Shown in pieces: positions 6,037 through 9,565 of a DNA stretch of 9,565 nt. The DNA is from Desulfovibrio sp. (GTDB lineage Bacteria; Desulfobacterota; Desulfovibrionia; Desulfovibrionales; Desulfovibrionaceae), in contig JALHHV010000116.1 in the NCBI GenBank assembly GCA_022837365.1, forward strand, positions 1-9,565, in the 5' to 3' direction. Within the stretch, counting starts at the first letter, position 1, and each line of letters starts with the position of its first letter. Under the pieces are notes generated by a model. It ran no database searches, was not told the origin of the DNA, and saw only the letters and a program-made list of their open reading frames with translations. The translations under genes were made by a program, and so were the position numbers.

Positions 6037-6477
6037 CTATCCCGGCGCGCCGCCCTGCCCGGACTGTTCGCCCGCGCCGTGGCGCAGGCGCGCGGCGTAC
6101 TGCATGTCCACGCCCTGGATATGGTCCTCGAACCACGACTTCAGGAAGTGGAACAGTTCCAGCGGCAGCATGGGCGGGCGGGCGTCGGCGTCGAGGGCCA
6201 GGGTGAATTCGCGCACCCGCGAAAGGAACTTCAGGTGTTCGCCCTGGTGGAAGGCCAGCAGTTCCGGCGCTACCTTCCGCACCACCTCTTCCTCCGCCGA
6301 AAAGTGGGCGGCGGCGTGGGCCTTCAGGCCGGACAGCACGGCGCGCAGGCGGCTGCCGTCCTCCGGGCAGGCGGCGGCCTCGGCCATGTCGTTCAGCAGT
6401 TCGATAATGCGGGCATGCTGGGCGTCCAGTTCGGGCACGCCCACGCTGAACCGGTTCGACCACTCCACGTGACGCAT
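6037..6477 (-). CDS. Bacteriohemerythrin (non-heme diiron O2-binding protein)
   Basis: This 146-aa single-domain cytoplasmic protein belongs to the hemerythrin family, four-helix bundles that bind O2 at a diiron site. The full ligand set is visible: His21 (DAQHARI), His58 and Glu62 (HFSAEEE), His77 and His81 (HQGEH), His119 and Asp124 (DHIQGVD). The N-terminal VEWSNRFSVGVPELDAQH is typical of bacterial single-domain forms. A Gly/Gln-rich tail (about 133-146) follows the last helix. The ATG at 6477 has AAGGAG 5 bases upstream; the long open frame beyond it is a shadow of the next gene. In anaerobes such proteins are thought to scavenge, carry or sense O2. Its likely partner gene downstream is xth, a DNA-repair enzyme, and upstream lies a c-di-GMP protein, which fits a role in oxygen stress or oxygen-related behaviour; that link is inference. 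Confidence 0.95.
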   Translation of the reverse strand: MRHVEWSNRFSVGVPELDAQHARIIELLNDMAEAAACPEDGSRLRAVLSGLKAHAAAHFSAEEEVVRKVAPELLAFHQGEHLKFLSRVREFTLALDADARPPMLPLELFHFLKSWFEDHIQGVDMQYAARLRHGAGEQSGQGGAPG

Positions 6478-6531
6478 GACGGCTCCTTGGGATGCGTGGC
6501 GCGGGGCGCAGGGGCCTTCCCGCGTCCGTCC

Positions 6532-6560
6532 AGCATACACCCGGCGAGAGCCGTTGCGAA
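6532..6560 (-). promoter_or_regulatory. Predicted sigma-70 promoter of the hemerythrin-xth unit
   Basis: On the minus strand TTCGCA (6555-6560) and TATGCT (6532-6537) are separated by 17 bp, each 4/6 to consensus. Transcription would begin about 48 bp before the hemerythrin ATG. It lies in the 152-bp gap after the c-di-GMP gene, where no strong terminator was seen, so read-through from that gene is also possible. Confidence 0.4.
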
Positions 6561-6629
6561 AGGGGGGCAGCCCCGAAAGGCCGTGGGGAAAACACCCCTG
6601 CGGGCGGTACAGGCGGGGCCGCGTCCGGG

Positions 6630-8675
6630 CTAGTGGCCCTTGCCCCGCTCGGCGAACATGCCGGGCACGTCCTCGCCCGGCAGGGGGCGCGAGAACAGGT
6701 AGCCTTGGCCGCCCTCGCACGAAAGTTCGGACAGCATGATGCGCTGTTCCTCTTCCTCCACGCCTTCGGCCACCACGTCCAGGCCAAGGCTGTGCGCCAG
6801 CGCCACCACGGCCTGCACGATCTTGAAATGCCCCGGCTCGCGGCACATGCGCGCCACGAAGCTCTGGTCCACCTTCAGGGTGTCGATGGGGAACTGTTGC
6901 AGGTAACTGAGCGAGGAATACCCGGTGCCGAAGTCGTCGATGCACAGCCGCACGCCGATCTCCTTCAGCCTGCGCAGCACCAGGTTGGCGTAGTCCGGGT
7001 TTTCCATCAGCATGGTCTCGGTCACTTCCAGCTTCAGGCATCTGGCGGGCAGGCCCGTCTCGCGCAGCACCGCGCCCACCTGCTCCACCAGGCCCGGCTG
7101 CGAGAGCTGCCGCGCCGAAAGGTTCACGTGCATGACCACGCCACGCATGGACGGCTGCTGCTCGCGCCAGGCGGCCAGGGCGCGGCACGCCTCGGCCAGC
7201 ACCCAGCGCCCCACCTGGTGGATCTGCCCGGTGGACTCGGAAACCGGGATGAACTCCGACGGCCCCACGATGCCCCGGTCCGGGTGGTTCCAGCGCACCA
7301 ACGCCTCGAACCCGGTCAGCTTGCGGTCGTGCAGCGACATGATGGGCTGGTAGACCAGGAAGAATTCGTTGTTGTCCAGCGCCCGGTGCAGGTCGATTTC
7401 CAACTGCATCAGGTTCATGGCCTGCTCCAGCATGGAGGGCTGGAACACCGCCATGCCGTCGCCGCCGTGTTCCTTCACGTGGTGCATGGCGATGTTGGCG
7501 TTGCGCAACATCTCGTCGGCGTTGCCGCCGCCCCGGTTCACCACCACGCCCACGCTGGCGGAAATGCGGATCTGCCGGCCCGACACCTCCAGCGGCGGCT
7601 CCAGCGAGGCGCAGATGCGCCGCACCGTGATCAGGGCTTCGTCTTCGGACCGCACCTCGTCCAGCAGCAGAATGAATTCGTCGCTGCCCAGGCGCGACAC
7701 GGTGTCGATGGTGCGGGTGTTCTCGGCCAGACGTCGGGCCACCTCGCGCAGCACCTGGTCGCCCGCGGCGTTGCCCATGGAATCGTTGACCACCTTGAAG
7801 CGGTCCAGGTCCAGGAAGGCCACGGCGCACACGTTGTCCGCGCCGCGCCGGGCGCGGTGCAGCGAACGGTCGATGCGGTCCAGGCACAGGGCGCGGTTGG
7901 GCAGGCCGGTGAGCGGGTCGTGCCAGGCCTGGTGCTTCATCTGGGTGAGCATGATCTTGCGGTCGGTGACGTCGCGCCCGCTGAAGCGCACGCCCATGGG
8001 CGCGCCGTCGGCGTCGTGCAGGCGGCGGCTGAAGCAGGCCAGCCAGCGTTCGCGGCCGTCCTGGGTGCGCACGCGCACCTCCACCTCGACCATCTCGGCC
8101 CCGGACGCCACCATCTCGCGGTGCTTGCGCCACAGGGGCAGGTCCTCGGGGTGCATGATGCCCTCGATGAACCGGGCGTTGGCGCGGAAGGATTCCATGG
8201 AATAGCCGGTGATGCGCTGGCAGGCGGGGGTGACGAACACCACCTTGCCGTCGGCGTCCTCCCAGCCTTCCCAGTCGGCCAGGTGTTCGGCCAGCACGCG
8301 GAAGCTCTGCGCGGCGTCGCCCTCCGGCAGGGGGGCTGGGGAATGCGTAAAGGGCACGGCGTGGCGGGCGCGGGAGGGGGAATCGTCGAAGGGCGCGGGG
8401 TCCGGGGAAATCCGAGGTGCGGCGTGAGGCGTGGAGTGGCCGTCGGCCACGACGGAAAGGTGCGCCGCGGGCGGGGAGACGTCGGGCAGCGGGCCGTGCG
8501 CCGCGCCGGGTCCCGTGACCGTCGGGAGACCGGCGTGGGAACCGGACTGGGGTTCATGCGGCGTGGCGCCGGAGCGCGGGGCGTGCGCGTTCTCCGGACC
8601 CGGCTGTCGGCCGTGCCCGGGAGCTGCATCGTGCCACACGTTCTCTGCGGCGTCCTGTCCCTTCTGGTCGCTCAC
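6630..8675 (-). CDS. PAS-GGDEF-EAL cyclic-di-GMP signalling protein, probable phosphodiesterase
   Basis: This 681-aa soluble protein has, in order: a low-complexity Pro/His/Ala-rich tail (1-118, eleven histidines), a PAS sensor domain with PAC end (about 122-245, closing in SGRDVTDRKI), a GGDEF domain (about 246-415) and an EAL domain (about 420-672). The diguanylate cyclase signature reads GSDEF (330-334) instead of GGDEF, while the upstream inhibitory I-site RxxD is intact (RTID, 321-324). The EAL catalytic set looks complete: EAL (457-459), Asn518 (VNLS), Glu550 (LEVTET), Asp580-Asp581 (DDFGTG), Lys601 (LKVD) and Glu637 (AEGVE). Hydrolysis of c-di-GMP to pGpG is therefore the safer prediction; cyclase activity is uncertain. 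No membrane segment or signal peptide is seen, so it senses a cytoplasmic cue. I chose the GTG at 8675, with AGGGGG 8 bases upstream; an ATG at 8682 is out of frame. It lies upstream of hemerythrin on the same strand. Confidence 0.94.
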   Translation of the reverse strand: MSDQKGQDAAENVWHDAAPGHGRQPGPENAHAPRSGATPHEPQSGSHAGLPTVTGPGAAHGPLPDVSPPAAHLSVVADGHSTPHAAPRISPDPAPFDDSPSRARHAVPFTHSPAPLPEGDAAQSFRVLAEHLADWEGWEDADGKVVFVTPACQRITGYSMESFRANARFIEGIMHPEDLPLWRKHREMVASGAEMVEVEVRVRTQDGRERWLACFSRRLHDADGAPMGVRFSGRDVTDRKIMLTQMKHQAWHDPLTGLPNRALCLDRIDRSLHRARRGADNVCAVAFLDLDRFKVVNDSMGNAAGDQVLREVARRLAENTRTIDTVSRLGSDEFILLLDEVRSEDEALITVRRICASLEPPLEVSGRQIRISASVGVVVNRGGGNADEMLRNANIAMHHVKEHGGDGMAVFQPSMLEQAMNLMQLEIDLHRALDNNEFFLVYQPIMSLHDRKLTGFEALVRWNHPDRGIVGPSEFIPVSESTGQIHQVGRWVLAEACRALAAWREQQPSMRGVVMHVNLSARQLSQPGLVEQVGAVLRETGLPARCLKLEVTETMLMENPDYANLVLRRLKEIGVRLCIDDFGTGYSSLSYLQQFPIDTLKVDQSFVARMCREPGHFKIVQAVVALAHSLGLDVVAEGVEEEEQRIMLSELSCEGGQGYLFSRPLPGEDVPGMFAERGKGH

Positions 8676-8771
8676 GCGGCATACCCCCTATGCCTTGCCA
8701 GCTTGCCGCGCGTGCCACGCGCGTGCGGCCCACCACGCGGGCGGCCGAAGGATGAGTGCTCGTCCGGGCCG

Positions 8772-8795
8772 TTACGACCCGTCACGTGGGCGTAA
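8772..8795 (-). promoter_or_regulatory. Hairpin in the probable leader of the c-di-GMP gene
   Basis: TTACG (8772-8776), a bulged A, and CCC (8778-8780) pair with GGG (8788-8790) and CGTAA (8791-8795) around a 7-base loop, giving an 8-bp stem about 95 bp upstream of the GTG start. It does not resemble the c-di-GMP riboswitch consensus. It could be an operator or an RNA structure. Confidence 0.3.
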
Positions 8796-8924
8796 TACAA
8801 GCCGCCGGAAATAACAACTCCCGCCGCTGTACGGCGGTGCGTCCGCACCCGCACGCAATATTCAGGTTTTACAGCATGTTCGAGGATTGCCGCAGTTCCC
8901 TCGCGGCGGGCCGGGGGATGGCAA

Positions 8925-8950
8925 TCCGGAATTTCCGGACAGTTTTCCGG
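8925..8950. promoter_or_regulatory. TCCGGAA-T-TTCCGGA palindrome plus a third half-site
   Basis: TCCGGAA (8925-8931) and TTCCGGA (8933-8939) are perfect complements around one T, and TTTTCCGG recurs at 8943-8950. The cluster is about 45 bp upstream of the murJ -35 candidate, a usual place for a regulator. No regulator can be named. Confidence 0.35.
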
Positions 8951-8993
8951 TATCCGCAACGCCATTGCCGCCGGGGGGGAGAACCGGGCCGGG

Positions 8994-9022
8994 TTCCCAG
9001 GCCGGGGGCGCTGCGCTACACT
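8994..9022 (+). promoter_or_regulatory. Candidate sigma-70 promoter for murJ
   Basis: TTCCCA (8994-8999) and TACACT (9017-9022) are 17 bp apart, each 4/6 to consensus, and would start transcription about 42 bp before the ATG at 9071. This supports 9071 as the true beginning of the gene despite the frame break that follows. Confidence 0.35.
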
Positions 9023-9070
9023 GCGCGCGGGGCGACCGCGTCCCCACTTCCACCGCCACGAGGACCCGGC

Positions 9071-9565
9071 ATGACGCCACCCCCCGCCCCCGCAACGCCC
9101 GGCACGCCGCGCGCTGACCGCGTACATCCTGGGCGCGGGGGCCGGGGCCGATGCCTTCTTCGTGGCCTTCCGCCTGCCCAACCTCATGCGCCGCCTGCTC
9201 GGAGAGGGCGCGGTGTCGCTGGCGTTCACCCCTGCCTTCGTCCGCCTGCGCGAGCGCGAGGGCGACGCGCGGGCCTTCGCCTTCGGGCGCGGCGTGCTGC
9301 TGCGCGCCCTGCCGCCGCTGGTTCTGCTGTGCCTGCTGGGCATGATCCTGGCCCAGCCGCTGGCCCTGCTGCTGGCCCCCGGCTTCGACGCGCCCAGCAG
9401 CAGTCTGCCGGACGCGCCGCCGGGCGTGGCGGAACGGGCCGCCGGGCTGTTGCGCATCTGCCTGCCCTACGGGGTGCTCGCCGCGTGCGCCGCGCTGTGC
9501 GCGGGCATGCTGCACGCCCACGGACGCTTTTTGCCGCCCGCGCTGGCCCCGGCGGCGCTCAACCT
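9071..9565 (+). pseudogene. murJ: Lipid II flippase MurJ (MviN), 5' part only, frame-broken near the start; runs off the right edge
   Basis: MurJ moves the peptidoglycan precursor lipid II across the cytoplasmic membrane and is normally essential. From 9111 to the window end the frame reads ALTAYILGAGAGADAFFVAF, then RLPNLMRR, LLGEGAVSLAFTPAF, hydrophobic helices and GMLHAHGRFLPPALAPAALN, clearly MurJ from about residue 26 (E. coli numbering) on. That frame has a stop at 9072-9074 and no ATG, GTG or TTG between it and the homology. The plausible start is the ATG at 9071 (GAGGA 7 bases upstream), but it encodes MTPPPAPATPGTPR and then runs in another frame. The expected first helix and the S-R-x-L-G-F-x-R-D segment, with the arginines matching E. 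coli Arg18 and Arg24, are absent; the counterpart of Arg52 (LPNLMRR) is present. A deletion of roughly 60-100 bases near 9108-9116 would explain this. An essential gene broken this way suggests an assembly or sequencing error, or a second copy elsewhere. Confidence 0.8.

Larger units (their letters stand above)
8676..9070. other. 395-bp divergent intergenic region between the c-di-GMP gene and murJ
   Basis: No gene-like frame is supported here. It holds a hairpin at 8772-8795, overlapping small stems at 8821-8837 and 8836-8849 (CCGCCG/CGGCGG and GGTGC/GCACC, which share two bases and so exclude each other), a 15-bp palindrome at 8925-8939, and a promoter candidate for murJ. For the minus-strand gene the best -10-like hexamer is TATTAC (about 8791-8796) without a good -35 at the right distance. 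Confidence 0.5.

Noticed and set aside
6037..8133. A 698-codon minus-strand frame ending in hemerythrin, which could suggest a large fusion protein
   Set aside because: Only the last 146 codons are protein-like. The rest is an out-of-frame reading of the c-di-GMP gene, and hemerythrin has its own ribosome binding site and ATG.
6492..8795. Long plus-strand open frame (767 codons) opposite the c-di-GMP gene
   Set aside because: It is an antisense shadow of the GGDEF-EAL gene, with biased composition and no recognisable motif.
8676..8880. A c-di-GMP riboswitch in front of the c-di-GMP gene
   Set aside because: A hairpin with UCACG-like loop bases is present, but the conserved core of the GEMM-type riboswitch, including the tetraloop and receptor, is not.
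9151..9345. A 64-codon plus-strand frame starting with ATG within murJ
   Set aside because: It reads the MurJ coding sequence in the wrong frame; the correct frame gives an obvious MurJ protein.
1..9565. Mobile elements, CRISPR arrays, tRNA or rRNA genes, toxin-antitoxin or defence systems
   Set aside because: No terminal repeats, transposase or integrase motifs, regularly spaced repeats, or RNA-gene signatures were visible, and all larger genes have housekeeping or signalling functions. No novel system is claimed.

Overview
This GC-rich window, with strong G/C preference at third codon positions, looks like the chromosome of an anaerobic, sulfate-reducer-type deltaproteobacterium (Desulfovibrio/Nitratidesulfovibrio-like). 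The inference rests on a diheme Wolinella-type fumarate reductase operon followed by a two-subunit iron-sulfur fumarase, a free-standing bacteriohemerythrin, and the base composition. It is not a species identification. I see no tRNA, rRNA, CRISPR array, insertion sequence or phage gene.

Left part (1-4550, minus strand): frdC, frdA, frdB and the fumarase alpha subunit, in transcription order. FrdC is a five-helix cytochrome b with four histidine heme ligands, FrdA the FAD subunit, and FrdB the three-cluster iron-sulfur subunit. Together they would oxidise menaquinol and reduce fumarate to succinate. The fumarase interconverts malate and fumarate, so the four genes form the malate-fumarate-succinate branch. 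Spacing is uneven: frdC and frdA are coupled (13 bp), but 201 bp separate frdA from frdB and 280 bp separate frdB from the fumarase. Both larger gaps hold inverted repeats. A good sigma-70-type promoter (TTGACA, 17 bp, CATAGT) lies upstream of frdC with an inverted repeat in its spacer and an 11-bp GC stem further upstream.

Middle (4551-6477): a 408-bp regulatory region, a small unrecognised plus-strand gene (63 aa), a strong bidirectional terminator, then a convergent minus-strand pair. That pair is a bacteriohemerythrin followed by an exodeoxyribonuclease III gene that is frameshifted by what looks like a short internal deletion.

Right part (6630-9565): a 681-aa PAS-GGDEF-EAL cyclic-di-GMP protein on the minus strand, a 395-bp divergent intergenic region, and the start of murJ (lipid II flippase) on the plus strand. 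The murJ start is also broken: the initiation region and the conserved body are in different frames, and the first membrane helix with its essential arginines is missing. Two deletion-type lesions in otherwise conserved genes within 4 kb suggest either real decay or, perhaps more likely, assembly or sequencing errors in GC-rich DNA.

I did not find a convincing previously undescribed system. The most useful leads are the two lesions, the frd regulatory region and gap structure, the FrdC residue that departs from the Wolinella enzyme, the hemerythrin/c-di-GMP neighbourhood, and the small unknown protein.
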